This document shows positions 35,845 through 45,009 of a stretch of DNA of 64,000 nucleotides, piece after piece. Position numbers and translations under genes: made by a program. The notes under the pieces are model-generated. The model was not told the DNA's origin. It saw only the letters and a program-made list of their open reading frames with translations, and ran no database searches. Position 1 is the stretch's first letter; each line of letters begins with the position of its first letter. Source of the stretch: Pseudomonas sp. NKUCC02_KPG (GTDB lineage Bacteria; Pseudomonadota; Gammaproteobacteria; Pseudomonadales; Pseudomonadaceae); the NCBI RefSeq assembly GCF_019345465.1, contig NZ_JAHKRC010000016.1, positions 62,001 to 126,000 on the forward strand, read 5' to 3'.

Positions 35845-36609
35845 TCAGGCCGTAACGGCTTTGCGGTTGTTCGCATTGAACTGGGCGGCGGCCACCAGCA
35901 GCACAATCACGCACAGGAACAGGGCGCTGGTCCAGGTGGCACCCATGCCCAGGCCGCCATAGGTTTTGGCCTGGGTCAGCAAGTCGCCCAGCGAAGCACC
36001 AAATGGTCGAGTGAGGATGTAGGCGATCCAGAAGCTCAGGACGGGGTTGGCACCCATGCGCCAGGCCATCAGGGTGAGGGCAATCAAGCCTGCGAAGATC
36101 ACCGCGCCGAGGGTGAAACCCAGGCCCAGGGCTTCGGTTGCCAGATCACCGGCCGCCGTGCCGAGGGCGAATGTGCAGAGCACCGTGGTCCAATAGAACA
36201 ACTCACGCCTGGGCGTGACAATCTCGCGGATCGACAGGCTGCGTTCGGTGCGGTACCAGGCCATGAAGTTGATCGCCAGCAACCCGGAAAAAATCGCCGT
36301 GCTGGTGTACAGACTCACCTCCAGCTTGTCGGTGAGGATGTCGGTGATTTGCGTGCCGACGATGCTCACCAGTACCACGGTCAGCCAGTAGATCCACGGG
36401 GTGTAGGCCTTGGTGCGCAGTTGGCAGAACAACGCAATTGCCAGCAGTGCGGCCATGCCGATACTGGTCCAGCCCGCGCCGAAGCCCGCGTCAACGGCCA
36501 GGTAATCGGCGCCGGTTTCGCCCACGGTCGTGGACATGATCTTGATCACCCAGAATGACAGCGTCACCTCGGGCACCTTGTTCAGCCATCGGGCTGCAGT
36601 GGCATTCAT
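35845..36609 (-). CDS. COG4705-like membrane protein built of internal repeats
   Basis: 254 residues with ~8 hydrophobic segments arranged as four similar units. Each has an aromatic start and a 'T..G....D.L' core: 'FWVIKIMSTTVGETGADYL', 'YWLTVVLVSIVGTQITDIL', 'YWTTVLCTFALGTAAGDLA' and 'FWIAYILTRPFGASLGDLL'. The family is widespread but of unknown role. The polar Thr/Gly/Asp residues within membrane segments suggest a transport path or ion site. Encoded upstream of a lipoprotein and a two-component system on the same strand. Confidence 0.8.
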   Translation of the reverse strand: MNATAARWLNKVPEVTLSFWVIKIMSTTVGETGADYLAVDAGFGAGWTSIGMAALLAIALFCQLRTKAYTPWIYWLTVVLVSIVGTQITDILTDKLEVSLYTSTAIFSGLLAINFMAWYRTERSLSIREIVTPRRELFYWTTVLCTFALGTAAGDLATEALGLGFTLGAVIFAGLIALTLMAWRMGANPVLSFWIAYILTRPFGASLGDLLTQAKTYGGLGMGATWTSALFLCVIVLLVAAAQFNANNRKAVTA

Positions 36610-36687
36610 TTGCGTAACCTCTGTGATGCGCGGTCATTGGCGCAGGACAAAAGGTACGGCACGACACTTAGCTGAGACTGAGGGCGT

Positions 36688-37740
36688 TCAACTTTTCAGG
36701 ACATGGGCCTGGCCCACAGTGGTCAGTTGCACCGCGCTGCCAATGGCTGGCGCCATCAAACCCGGGCAATGCACCGGTAACGACCGGCCCGGCTCGAGTG
36801 TGCCTGCCACCAATGTGACGCTCAGGGTGCAGGTATTGCCGCCAAAATCGCGCTCGGTGACCACCCCTCTACAGCCTGTGCCATCCGGGGATGCCGGGCT
36901 GACCTGCAGTTGTTCGGGCCTGAGCATGATCTGCGCCGTTTTGCTGCGGCCCTGATGGTTGACAGCAATCCGGCCCAGGTCGCACTCGGCCCAGCCGTTA
37001 TCGATCCTGGCGGGTATGAGCACGGCTTCGCCGAGGAACAGTGCGGTCTGCTCGTCCCTGGGGTGCAGGTACAGCGCCATCGGCTGGCCGGCCTGCACCA
37101 GGCAACCCTGGCGCATCACCGCGAGCTGATCGGCAAAAGACAGGGCTTCGCCCTGATCGTGGGTCACCAGAATCGCTGTTACCCCTGCATCTGCCAGCAA
37201 GCGTGCGACCATTTTGCGCATGGCGGTACGCAACCCGGTGTCCAGGGCTGAAAACGGTTCATCCAGCAGCATCAGGCTGGGCTGTTGCGCCAGCGCACGG
37301 GCCAGCGCCACCCGTTGTTGCTGCCCGCCAGACAATTCGTGGGGCCAGCGCGTGGCCATGTTTGAGTCCAGGGCCACGCTGTCCATCAGTTCGGCGATGC
37401 GTTCATCTCTGGCGTGGCCCTTGGCAGCCAGCCCAAAGCCAATATTGGCGGCCACGTTCATATGCGGGAACAGGGCGCCATCCTGTGGCACATAACCGAT
37501 CCGGCGCTGGTGGGCAGGGACGTTCCGGGTGCTGTCCAGGAGGACCTTGCCGTTGAGCGAGAGGCTGCCGGAGTCGGGTGATTCAAAACCGGCAATCATG
37601 CGCAGCAGGGTGGTCTTGCCTGAGCCGGACGGCCCGACAATGACTGTTCTGCTGCCGGAGGGCACCGCCAGAGTGATGTTGTCCAGGGCGCGCTGAGAGC
37701 CGAAGGTTTTACAGATCGCGTTGAGTTCGAGAGCGTTCAT
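36688..37740 (-). CDS. fbpC: Ferric iron ABC importer, ATP-binding subunit
   Basis: 350 residues. Walker A is GPSGSGKTT (~36-44), signature LSGGQQQRVALARAL, Walker B LMLLDEP, and the regulatory C-terminal TOBE-type domain covers ~240-350. It belongs to the FbpC/PotA class and couples ATP use to Fe3+ import. The gene overlaps the permease gene by 4 bases and is last in the fbpA-B-C order. Fur control is expected through the box upstream of fbpA. Confidence 0.88.
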   Translation of the reverse strand: MNALELNAICKTFGSQRALDNITLAVPSGSRTVIVGPSGSGKTTLLRMIAGFESPDSGSLSLNGKVLLDSTRNVPAHQRRIGYVPQDGALFPHMNVAANIGFGLAAKGHARDERIAELMDSVALDSNMATRWPHELSGGQQQRVALARALAQQPSLMLLDEPFSALDTGLRTAMRKMVARLLADAGVTAILVTHDQGEALSFADQLAVMRQGCLVQAGQPMALYLHPRDEQTALFLGEAVLIPARIDNGWAECDLGRIAVNHQGRSKTAQIMLRPEQLQVSPASPDGTGCRGVVTERDFGGNTCTLSVTLVAGTLEPGRSLPVHCPGLMAPAIGSAVQLTTVGQAHVLKS

Positions 37741-39329
37741 CGGCCAGCCGTGCGTTTGGATTGATGGTAAAGAAGCCCGGTCAACGGCAGTGACAGCAGG
37801 ATCATGATCAGTGCATAGGGCGCTGCCGCCGCATAGTCGATTTCACTGGTCATGGCCCAGAAACCGGTCGCCAGGGTGCGAGTGCCGTTGGGCGCCAGAA
37901 GCAGGGTGGCGGTCAGCTCATTGGTAATGGCCAGAAACACCAGCGCGGCGCCTGCGGCCGCTCCCGGTGCGGCGAGACGCAGGGTGATCAGCCACAAGGC
38001 CCGGGCCGGGGAGCGGCCGAGGCTGCGGGCCATGTTCTCCAGTTCAACGGGGGCTTGAGCAATGCCTGCGCGCAGGCTCACCAGTGCCCGGGGGATAAAC
38101 ATCAGCAGGTAGGCGAGCAGCACGGTGAGGGTGGTTTGATAGATCGGTCTGGCGAAGTGGATGGTCACGGTCACCAGCGCCAGCGCGACCACAATGCCGG
38201 GCAATGAGCTGGTGATGTAGTTGCAGCTTTCCAGCAGGCGTTGCAGGCGTCCGGGGGCGCGAATCGACAGCCAGGCAATCGGCACCGCCGCACAGGTGGT
38301 CAGCAAGGCGCCCGCCACCCCCAGAAACAGGGTCTGCTCCAGTGCCGGGAGCAGATCGCTCCAGTGCCATACCTCCCTTCCTCCCGCGATCAGCCATTTG
38401 CCGAGGGTCAGCAACGGGACACCCAGCGCCAGCAGGCAGGTCGCGCTGCACACCCCCAGGGCAAGCAGTGTGGCGGGACGGCCCAGGGGCACGATCCGCT
38501 GTTCGCGGGCGCTGCCCGAGCCCACGCGGGCGTAGCGGGCATGCCCCCTGGCGGCAGACTCGGCGGTGAGCATCGCCAGACAGCACAGCGCCAGAACCGC
38601 CGCGAGCATATTGGCCCCCGGTCCGTTGAAGGTGGATTTGAACTGGTCGAAGATCGCGGTGGTAAAGGTATCGAAACGGATCATCGCGTACAGGCCGTAT
38701 TCCGCCAGCAGATGCAGGCCCACCAGCAACGCGCCGCCGCAAATGGCCAGGCGCAATTGCGGCACCACTACGCGCCAGAACACGGTCCAGGGCTTGAGCC
38801 CCAGGGATTGGGCAACGTCTTCGATGGCGGGATCGAGTCGACGCAATGTCGCGGCGACCGGCAAGTAGAGAAAAGGGAAGTAGGCGATGACCGAGACCAG
38901 CACCCCGGCCGGTAATCCATGAATCGATGGCACCAGGCTGACCCACGCGTAGCTGTGCACAAAGGCAGGCACTGCCAGGGGTGCAACGGCCAGCAATGAC
39001 CATGCGCGCCGCCCGGGCAGGTTGCTGCGCTCGGTCAGCCAGGCCAGGGCTGTGCCCAGCAGCACGCACAAGGGAAGGGTGATCAGCACCAGCAATACCG
39101 TGTTGACCAGCAGTTCGCCTACCCGTGGTCTGAACACGAGCGCTTCGATCTGCTCCCAGCCGACGTGCCAGGACACGCCGATCACAAAGGCAATCGGCAG
39201 TAATGACAGCAGCGACACCAGCACCGCCAGCCCCGTCACCCAGGTGCCGCTGCGGCTCAACAAGCGGCGGCGTGAGCGTGATGCGCAAAGGGCGGGCCCA
39301 AGGCCCGCCGGCAGGGTTTCAGGCAACAA
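37737..39329 (-). CDS. fbpB: Ferric iron ABC importer, fused permease
   Basis: 530 residues with about twelve membrane segments and two BPD_transp_1 units. Each has an EAA-like loop ('VAQSLGLKPWTVFWRVVVPQLR' and 'MARSLGRSPARALWLITLRLA'). This two-in-one architecture is characteristic of FbpB/SfuB iron permeases. It starts immediately after the binding-protein stop and overlaps the ATPase start. Confidence 0.9.
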   Translation of the reverse strand: MLPETLPAGLGPALCASRSRRRLLSRSGTWVTGLAVLVSLLSLLPIAFVIGVSWHVGWEQIEALVFRPRVGELLVNTVLLVLITLPLCVLLGTALAWLTERSNLPGRRAWSLLAVAPLAVPAFVHSYAWVSLVPSIHGLPAGVLVSVIAYFPFLYLPVAATLRRLDPAIEDVAQSLGLKPWTVFWRVVVPQLRLAICGGALLVGLHLLAEYGLYAMIRFDTFTTAIFDQFKSTFNGPGANMLAAVLALCCLAMLTAESAARGHARYARVGSGSAREQRIVPLGRPATLLALGVCSATCLLALGVPLLTLGKWLIAGGREVWHWSDLLPALEQTLFLGVAGALLTTCAAVPIAWLSIRAPGRLQRLLESCNYITSSLPGIVVALALVTVTIHFARPIYQTTLTVLLAYLLMFIPRALVSLRAGIAQAPVELENMARSLGRSPARALWLITLRLAAPGAAAGAALVFLAITNELTATLLLAPNGTRTLATGFWAMTSEIDYAAAAPYALIMILLSLPLTGLLYHQSKRTAGR

Positions 39330-40346
39330 TTAGAGGAGTCCGGCCTGAGTCATGAGGGCCACGGCTTTTTTGCTGTCCAGGCGAGAGGCATCGACCTTGG
39401 GGGCGTCAAGTTGCGTCAACGGGACCAGCTTCGGGTTGGACGGGGCGTTCTGGCCCACGGCGTATTCGAACGAATTGCCCTCTTTGAGAACCGCTTGACC
39501 GTCCTTGCCGGTGATCCACTTGAGGAACGCCTGGGCCTGCTCCGGGTGCTTACTGGACGCCAGTACGCCGCCCCCGGAAATGCTGACAAAGGCGCCCGGG
39601 TCCTGGTGCTTGAAGTAATGCAGGGTGGTGTCCTTGCTGTTTTCGCCCGTCTTGGCCTGATCGACGAAGCTGTAGTAGTGGTAAATCACGCCGCTGTCGA
39701 CCTGGCCCGCATTGACGGCTTTGAGCACTGCACTGTTGCCACGGTAGATGGCGGCATTGGCTTTCATCCCCTTGAGCCAGTCGAGGGTGGCGGCTTCGCC
39801 CTTGAGTTCGAGCACGGCGGCGACAATGGCCTGGAAGTCGGCCCCTGCAGGCGACGCGGCCCAGCGGCCTTTCCAGGCGGGAGCGGCGAGGTCAAGCAGG
39901 GACGCCGGCACCTCGGTTGCGGGGAGCTTGCTCGGGTTGAACACAAATACCGTGGACCTTGCAGCAATCCCCAGCCATTTACCTTGGGCCGGACGATAGG
40001 CAGAACCGACCTGTTCGAGAGTGGGGGGGGCTACTGGCGCTAGCAGTCCGGCGTTATCCACCAGAACCATGGCCGGGGAGTTTTCGGTCAGGAACACGTC
40101 AGCGGGTGAGGCGCTGCCTTCCTGGACGATCTGGTTGCCCATCTCGGTGTCGTCGCCGTTGCGCACGGTGACTTTGATCCCGGTTTGCCTGGTGAACCCC
40201 TCGACCCAGGATTTGGTCAGGCTTTCGTGCTGGGCGTTGTAGACCACAATGCCGTCGTCGGCGTTTGCTCCGGTGACGTGTCCGGCGCTGATCAATGCAG
40301 CGCTCAACAGGGCGGTTTTAAACAAAGAAGGGAAACGGCTGACCAT
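39330..40346 (-). CDS. fbpA: Ferric iron-binding periplasmic protein
   Basis: 338 residues from the ATG at 40346, with GGAG 9 bases upstream; a TTG three codons earlier is less likely. Signal peptide to ~residue 30 (GANADDG). FbpA-type features: 'IVVYNAQHESLTKSWVEGF' at the N terminus and the iron-tyrosine pair in 'VIYHYYSF'. It captures Fe3+ in the periplasm for FbpBC. First gene of the operon, behind a Fur-like box. Confidence 0.92.
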   Translation of the reverse strand: MVSRFPSLFKTALLSAALISAGHVTGANADDGIVVYNAQHESLTKSWVEGFTRQTGIKVTVRNGDDTEMGNQIVQEGSASPADVFLTENSPAMVLVDNAGLLAPVAPPTLEQVGSAYRPAQGKWLGIAARSTVFVFNPSKLPATEVPASLLDLAAPAWKGRWAASPAGADFQAIVAAVLELKGEAATLDWLKGMKANAAIYRGNSAVLKAVNAGQVDSGVIYHYYSFVDQAKTGENSKDTTLHYFKHQDPGAFVSISGGGVLASSKHPEQAQAFLKWITGKDGQAVLKEGNSFEYAVGQNAPSNPKLVPLTQLDAPKVDASRLDSKKAVALMTQAGLL

Positions 40347-40413
40347 GATGTGCAACTCCGGTTTTTATGATGTGCGCGCGGCTGACGACGAAGACAGTGC
40401 GTAATGGCTCCAG

Positions 40414-40433
40414 AATCAATGGGAATCATTAGC
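40414..40433 (-). promoter_or_regulatory. Putative Fur box for fbpABC
   Basis: ATCAATGGGAATCATTAGC carries the GGAATCATTA half of a Fur site and lies ~70 bp upstream of fbpA. Confidence 0.6.
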
Positions 40434-40513
40434 ATGCTCAGGCGCGGCGAATGTAGAACCGGGAATGAGAAAAAAACGTCAAATAAATGGTTAATTGATG
40501 TGATGGGCTTTTT

Positions 40514-41123
40514 GCTGTGCGGCAGTCGTAAGGTCGGCTTCCACGGTTAGTCAGGCATACCGCATGTACCGGTTTTGCGACCGCAGCGCGCTCGATCGCA
40601 GCCTCGTTCTACTCGTCAGCGACTACATGCGGTACATGCGGTACATGCGAGATGGGTGCCGAATCTGTAGTCGCTGACGAGCCGTGCGAGGCTGCGATCG
40701 TTTTGGTGCGCCACTGCGACGCAGCAGTCGTAAAGTCGGCTTCCTTGGTTAATCTGGCATACCGCGTGCTCCGGTTTTGCGACCGCTACGCGCTCGATCG
40801 CAGCCTCGTTCTACTCGTCAGCGACTACATGCGGTACATGCGGGATGGGTGCCGAATCTGTAGTCGCTGACGAGCCGTGCGAGGCTGCGATCGTTTTGGT
40901 GCGCCACTGCGACGCAGCAGTCGTAAAGTCGGCTTCCTCGGTTAATCTGGCATACCGCGTGCTCCGGTTTTGCGACCGCTACGCGCTCGATCGCAGCCTC
41001 GTTCTACTCGTCAGCGACTACATGCGGTACATGCGAGATGGGTGCCGAATCTGTAGTCGCTGACGAGCCGTGCGAGGCTGCGATCGGCGTGATGCGGCAC
41101 CCCGACGTAGCCGTCGTAAAGTC
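40514..41123. repeat. Tandem array of 193-bp repeats (TGTAGTCGCTGACGAG family)
   Basis: Full units run 40666-40858 and 40859-41051 and are nearly identical (period exactly 193). A partial unit precedes (40514-40665) and another partial one follows (41052-41123). Each unit starts TGTAGTCGCTGACGAG and has the inverted CTCGTCAGCGACTACA ~155 bases on, followed by a linker with ATGCGGTAC 9-mers (three in the first unit, two in the next). It fills the gap between fbpA and the acetyltransferase. Open frames inside it are identical between units and are not genes. Confidence 0.92.
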
Positions 41124-41132
41124 AGCCTCGCT

Positions 41133-41699
41133 CTAAACCCCTGAGCCCTGCCAGTTGCGAGCCAACATGGCGTAGATATACCGGCTGGTCCATTCGCCGT
41201 TGACCCACTGGCTTTCAATCAGGCAGCCCTCCTGTTTCCACCCCAGTTTGCTGAACAGGGTGTATGAACCGGTATTGCGGATATCGATGGACGCATACAA
41301 ACGATGCAAGTCGTAGTGTTCGAAAACCACGCCAATCAACGCTGTCAGCGCTTCCGATGCGATGCCTTGCCGGTGAAACGACGGGGCGAATATGCAACCG
41401 ATCTCTGCCTGTCTGGACGCCTTGCTGGCCATTCGAATCATCACTTCACCGGTCAGGATTCCTTCTGGATGCTTGACTATGGCCCAGCGCACTTCATCCC
41501 CGTCATGTTCAGCCTGGGGGTTCAAGGCGCGCTCGAAGCGCTCCCTGATGGCCTGTGGGTCAGGTTGCACCTTAAATAGGTAGCGGTAGGTTTCAGGCAG
41601 TAAGTGATAGCCCAGAAAAGCCGGGAAGTCTTGCTCCGTAAAAGGTCTGAGCAAGAGGCGGCTGGTGTAAATCTGGGGCATTTGCGGTGTGTCGGTCAT
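41133..41699 (-). CDS. GNAT-family N-acetyltransferase (RimJ/RimL type)
   Basis: 188 residues. The N terminus 'IYTSRLLLRPFTEQDFPAF' and the acetyl-CoA loop 'APSFHRQGIASEALTALIG' with 'RNTGSYTLFSKLGWKQEG' are diagnostic of the RimJ/RimL GNAT subgroup. It would transfer acetyl to a protein N terminus or a small amine; the target is unknown. It sits alone between the repeat array and the flagellar remnant. The few bases before the ATG contain CACGGAGACACG, a good ribosome site. Confidence 0.9.
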   Translation of the reverse strand: MTDTPQMPQIYTSRLLLRPFTEQDFPAFLGYHLLPETYRYLFKVQPDPQAIRERFERALNPQAEHDGDEVRWAIVKHPEGILTGEVMIRMASKASRQAEIGCIFAPSFHRQGIASEALTALIGVVFEHYDLHRLYASIDIRNTGSYTLFSKLGWKQEGCLIESQWVNGEWTSRYIYAMLARNWQGSGV

Positions 41700-41779
41700 C
41701 GTGTCTCCGTGAGTCTTTTTGTTGTTGTGTATCGGATTTCAATGCTTGCGGTAATACGCAGGCCCGCACGGGCGCGTGT

Positions 41780-43876
41780 TTACCCCAGCGTCCCGACAAT
41801 ATTGACGCTGACGTTCTCCGGGATTTCGTTTTGCGACAGTACGTGCAACCCCGGGCTGAATACCCGCGCATATCGCGCCAGCAGCGGACGCAGTTGCGGC
41901 ATGACCGTCAGCACCGGCGGATGACCGTCCTTGCGCAGTTTTTCCTTGACCACCGGCATGGCGTTTTGCAGTTGGTTGAGCAGATTCGGCTCCACGGGAA
42001 TGTTGTCCAGGCTCACCGGGCCCGCTTGCTGAGCAATGCTCAAGGCTCCCAGCAGGGTGTTTTCCAGGGCATTGTCGAGCACGAACACACTGACTTCATC
42101 CCGTCGCCCGGTAATGCTCGAGACGATGTTGCGGCGCAAGGCATAGCGCACGTCGGACGCCAGCAGGACAGGGTCTTTGGTGCTTTCGCTGCTTTCCACC
42201 AGTGCCGTGGCCACGGTGACGATGTCGCGCAACGAGATGTTCTCCACCAGCAACTGGCGGTACACCCGGTGCTGCTGGGTATAGGACAGCTGGCCCTTGA
42301 GGTTCTCGGTCAGTTTGGGCGCCAGTTCGGTCAGGCGTTGCATCAGGTTGTCGACGTCGTCGTGTTTGAAGATGTCCGCCAGGTTGTCGCGGATCACCTT
42401 GTTCAGGTGCGTGGCAATCACCCCGGCGCAGTCAACCACTTGATAACCCAGGTTCAGGGCCCGGCTCTTGTCGACCGGGTTGATCCAGACCACCGGCATT
42501 TTGTAGGCCGGGTCGATGCCCAGAATCCCGTCCACTTCGCCGTACAGATCGGCCGAAGGGATGGCCATCAGGTGGTCGGCATGGATTTCTGCACCTTCGA
42601 TCTGCTCGCCGTTGATATGGATGGAGTAGTGCGCCGCCTTGAGTCGCAGGCTGTCGCGGATCTGGATTTCGGGCAGCAGGAAACCCAGGTTTTCCGAGAG
42701 GGTCTGGCGCAAACCGCGCACGCGCTGGGTCAGGGGCGCGCCCGCTGCTTCATTGACCAGCCCCACCAGCTTGTAGCCCAGGGACACTGAAAGCCGCTCC
42801 ACGTGGGGGATGTCATCCCACGCCAGGCTCTGGCTGCGCTCGTTTTGCATGGCGGCGCTGAGTGCGCTGACCGCTTCAAGCTCAACAGCCTCGGCCGGAG
42901 GCTGAAAGCGTGACACGCTCCAGGCCACACCACCGACAATCGCGGCAAAACCCAGGAACGCGATGTGCGGCATGCCGGGCACCAGGCCCAGTACCAGCAG
43001 GATCCCGGCCACGGTGTAGAGCAAGGCTGGCGAGGCCAGCAACTGGCGGCGCACCTGGGTGGTGATTTCGGCAGATTCGTTGATCCGCGTCACGATCAAG
43101 GCGGCGGCGGTGGACAGCAACAGCGCTGGGATCTGGGCCACCAGGCCGTCACCGATGGTCAGCAGGGCAAATTGCTTGAAGGCCAGCCCGGCGGGCAAGT
43201 CGTACACAAACAGGCCGATGGCGAAACCACCAAACAGGTTAATGATCAGGATCAGGATCCCGGCAATTGCATCGCCGCGCACAAATTTCGATGCACCGTC
43301 CATGGCGCCGTAAAAGTCGGCTTCCTTGGAGATGGTCTGGCGTCGTTGCTTGGCCTGGTCCTGGGTGATCAGCCCGGCATTGAGGTCGGCATCGATGGCC
43401 ATCTGTTTGCCGGGCAGAGCATCCAGGGTGAAGCGCGCCGTCACCTCGGAAATCCGCTCGCCGCCCTTGGTGACGACCATGAAGTTGATGATCATCAGGA
43501 TCACGAACACGATCATCCCGACGATAAAGTTGCCGCCGATCACCACTTCACCGAACGATTCGATGACCTTGCCCGCAGCCCCCGTGCCGTTATGGCCTTC
43601 GAGCAGCACGATACGGGTCGAGGCCACGTTCAGCGTCAGGCGCAGCAGGGTGGTGATCAGGATCACCGTGGGGAACAGGGAAAAATCCAGCGGGCTTTTG
43701 GACGACACGCTGACCATCAGCACCAGCACGGCCATGGCGATGTTGAAGGTGAACAGGATATCCAGCAGCAACGGCGGCAAGGGCAGGATGATCATCGCCA
43801 GGATCGACAGAATCACCAGCGGGATCCCGATGCGGCCACTGCGCAGCGTCGGGAGGAGGTTGTGCAATACGTTCAT
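41780..43876 (-). CDS. flhA: Flagellar export gate protein FlhA (second, lateral-type system)
   Basis: 698 residues, full length. The N-terminal ~330 residues form eight membrane segments, with the FHIPEP region ('ALDALPGKQMAIDADLNAG', 'RRQTISKEADFYGAMDGASKFVRGDAIAG'). The C-terminal cytoplasmic domain is complete (VPVEPNLLNQLQNAM...). It would form the proton-driven export gate with FlhB, FliP, FliQ and FliR. Upstream is flhB, then only a fragment of fliR. No other export genes are present, so it is unlikely to work unless partners are supplied by the main flagellar locus. The frame is intact, which suggests recent decay. Confidence 0.92.
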   Translation of the reverse strand: MNVLHNLLPTLRSGRIGIPLVILSILAMIILPLPPLLLDILFTFNIAMAVLVLMVSVSSKSPLDFSLFPTVILITTLLRLTLNVASTRIVLLEGHNGTGAAGKVIESFGEVVIGGNFIVGMIVFVILMIINFMVVTKGGERISEVTARFTLDALPGKQMAIDADLNAGLITQDQAKQRRQTISKEADFYGAMDGASKFVRGDAIAGILILIINLFGGFAIGLFVYDLPAGLAFKQFALLTIGDGLVAQIPALLLSTAAALIVTRINESAEITTQVRRQLLASPALLYTVAGILLVLGLVPGMPHIAFLGFAAIVGGVAWSVSRFQPPAEAVELEAVSALSAAMQNERSQSLAWDDIPHVERLSVSLGYKLVGLVNEAAGAPLTQRVRGLRQTLSENLGFLLPEIQIRDSLRLKAAHYSIHINGEQIEGAEIHADHLMAIPSADLYGEVDGILGIDPAYKMPVVWINPVDKSRALNLGYQVVDCAGVIATHLNKVIRDNLADIFKHDDVDNLMQRLTELAPKLTENLKGQLSYTQQHRVYRQLLVENISLRDIVTVATALVESSESTKDPVLLASDVRYALRRNIVSSITGRRDEVSVFVLDNALENTLLGALSIAQQAGPVSLDNIPVEPNLLNQLQNAMPVVKEKLRKDGHPPVLTVMPQLRPLLARYARVFSPGLHVLSQNEIPENVSVNIVGTLG

Positions 43877-43878
43877 GT

Positions 43879-45009
43879 TTATGCCTTGTTCGCCATGCTT
43901 TCGGGTATCGGTAGGTTGTCCGGCAACTGCGGTTTGGCCCGCATTCCGCTCTTGTATGCCTTGAGTTGCAGGATGTAGGTCAGCACATGGGCGACGGCGG
44001 CATACAGCGGCGCCGGGATCTGCTGGTTGACCTGGGTGGTGAAGTAAATGGCCCGGGCCAGGGGCGGTATTTCAAGCACTTCGAGTTTGTGGGCGGTGGC
44101 CATTTTGCGGATATACAGGGCCATGTCATCGACGCCCTTGGCGATCACGAAGGGCGCCTGGGCCTTGTTGGTGTCGTACTTGATGGCCACGGCGTAATGC
44201 TGCGGGTTGACGATCACGGCATCGGCGTCCTGGATCACCTTGCTGATCTGGCGCTGGGAAATCTGGCGCTGGATCTGCTTGATCCGGGCCTTGACCTCGG
44301 GGCGGCCTTCCTGGTTCTTGTGTTCTTCCTTGCGCTCCTGTTTGGTCATGCGCAGTTTTTTCAGGAAGAAGTAGCGCTGGATCGGAATGTCGATGGCTGC
44401 AAACACCACAAATATGCCCATCAGCGCGATCAGGATGTTGAACGTCATGTTGAACGCCGTACCGATGGCCGTGGGCAGGCTGGTGCGCTGCAAGGCGATC
44501 AGTTGGGGGACGGCGTCGCTGATCAACAGCCAGGCCACACCGATCAGCACGGCAATTTTGGCCATCGACTTGAGCAGTTCGACCCAGTTCTGTTTCGAGA
44601 CGATGCGCCCCAGGCCCGTGATCGGGTTGAGCTTGCTGAATTTCGGATAGAAATTCTTGGCCACGAACACCCAGCCCCCCGGGATCAGTGAAAACACCAC
44701 CACCAGTACGCTGGTGAGCAGCAGGGGGGCGAGTATCTTCACGAACAGGGCCATGTTGTGGCTCAGAATCAGGCCCAGGTCCTCCTGGGTGATTTCACTG
44801 GAGTTGAAGTTCAGGAACGAGATCCGGAAGCTTTCTTCAAGCCCGTGGTAGTAGCTGGAAAACACCATCTTGAGGATCAGCAGGGTGGCAATCAGCGACA
44901 CGGTGGTGGACAGGTCCTTGGAGCGGGTGACCTGACCGTCATCTCGGCTTTTGCGCAGCTTCTGGGGCGTGGCGTCTTCGGTTTTTTCCTGGGCGCTGTT
45001 GTTAGACAT
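43879..45009 (-). CDS. flhB: Flagellar export switch protein FlhB with NPQH at the cleavage site
   Basis: 376 residues from the ATG at 45009 (MSNNSAQEKTEDATPQKLRKSRDDGQ). Four membrane segments are followed by the cytoplasmic tail. The autocleavage motif, normally NPTH, reads N268-P-Q-H271 in 'VIVNPQHYAVAIKYD'; Asn and Pro, which carry the chemistry, are kept. FlhB switches export specificity from hook to filament. The gene lies 2 bp from flhA, and its start overlaps the fliR remnant's end by 8 bases, as in complete flagellar operons. Confidence 0.92.
   Translation of the reverse strand: MSNNSAQEKTEDATPQKLRKSRDDGQVTRSKDLSTTVSLIATLLILKMVFSSYYHGLEESFRISFLNFNSSEITQEDLGLILSHNMALFVKILAPLLLTSVLVVVFSLIPGGWVFVAKNFYPKFSKLNPITGLGRIVSKQNWVELLKSMAKIAVLIGVAWLLISDAVPQLIALQRTSLPTAIGTAFNMTFNILIALMGIFVVFAAIDIPIQRYFFLKKLRMTKQERKEEHKNQEGRPEVKARIKQIQRQISQRQISKVIQDADAVIVNPQHYAVAIKYDTNKAQAPFVIAKGVDDMALYIRKMATAHKLEVLEIPPLARAIYFTTQVNQQIPAPLYAAVAHVLTYILQLKAYKSGMRAKPQLPDNLPIPESMANKA

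Noticed and set aside
40652..41063. Two nearly identical 72-residue open frames (MGAESVVADEPCE...), with a related one at 54495
   Set aside because: They are the same 193-bp repeat unit read in one frame; no ribosome site, and the repeats lie between genes. Not protein-coding.
40514..41123. Possible CRISPR array
   Set aside because: The period is 193 bp and the whole unit is conserved, with no variable spacers and no cas genes.
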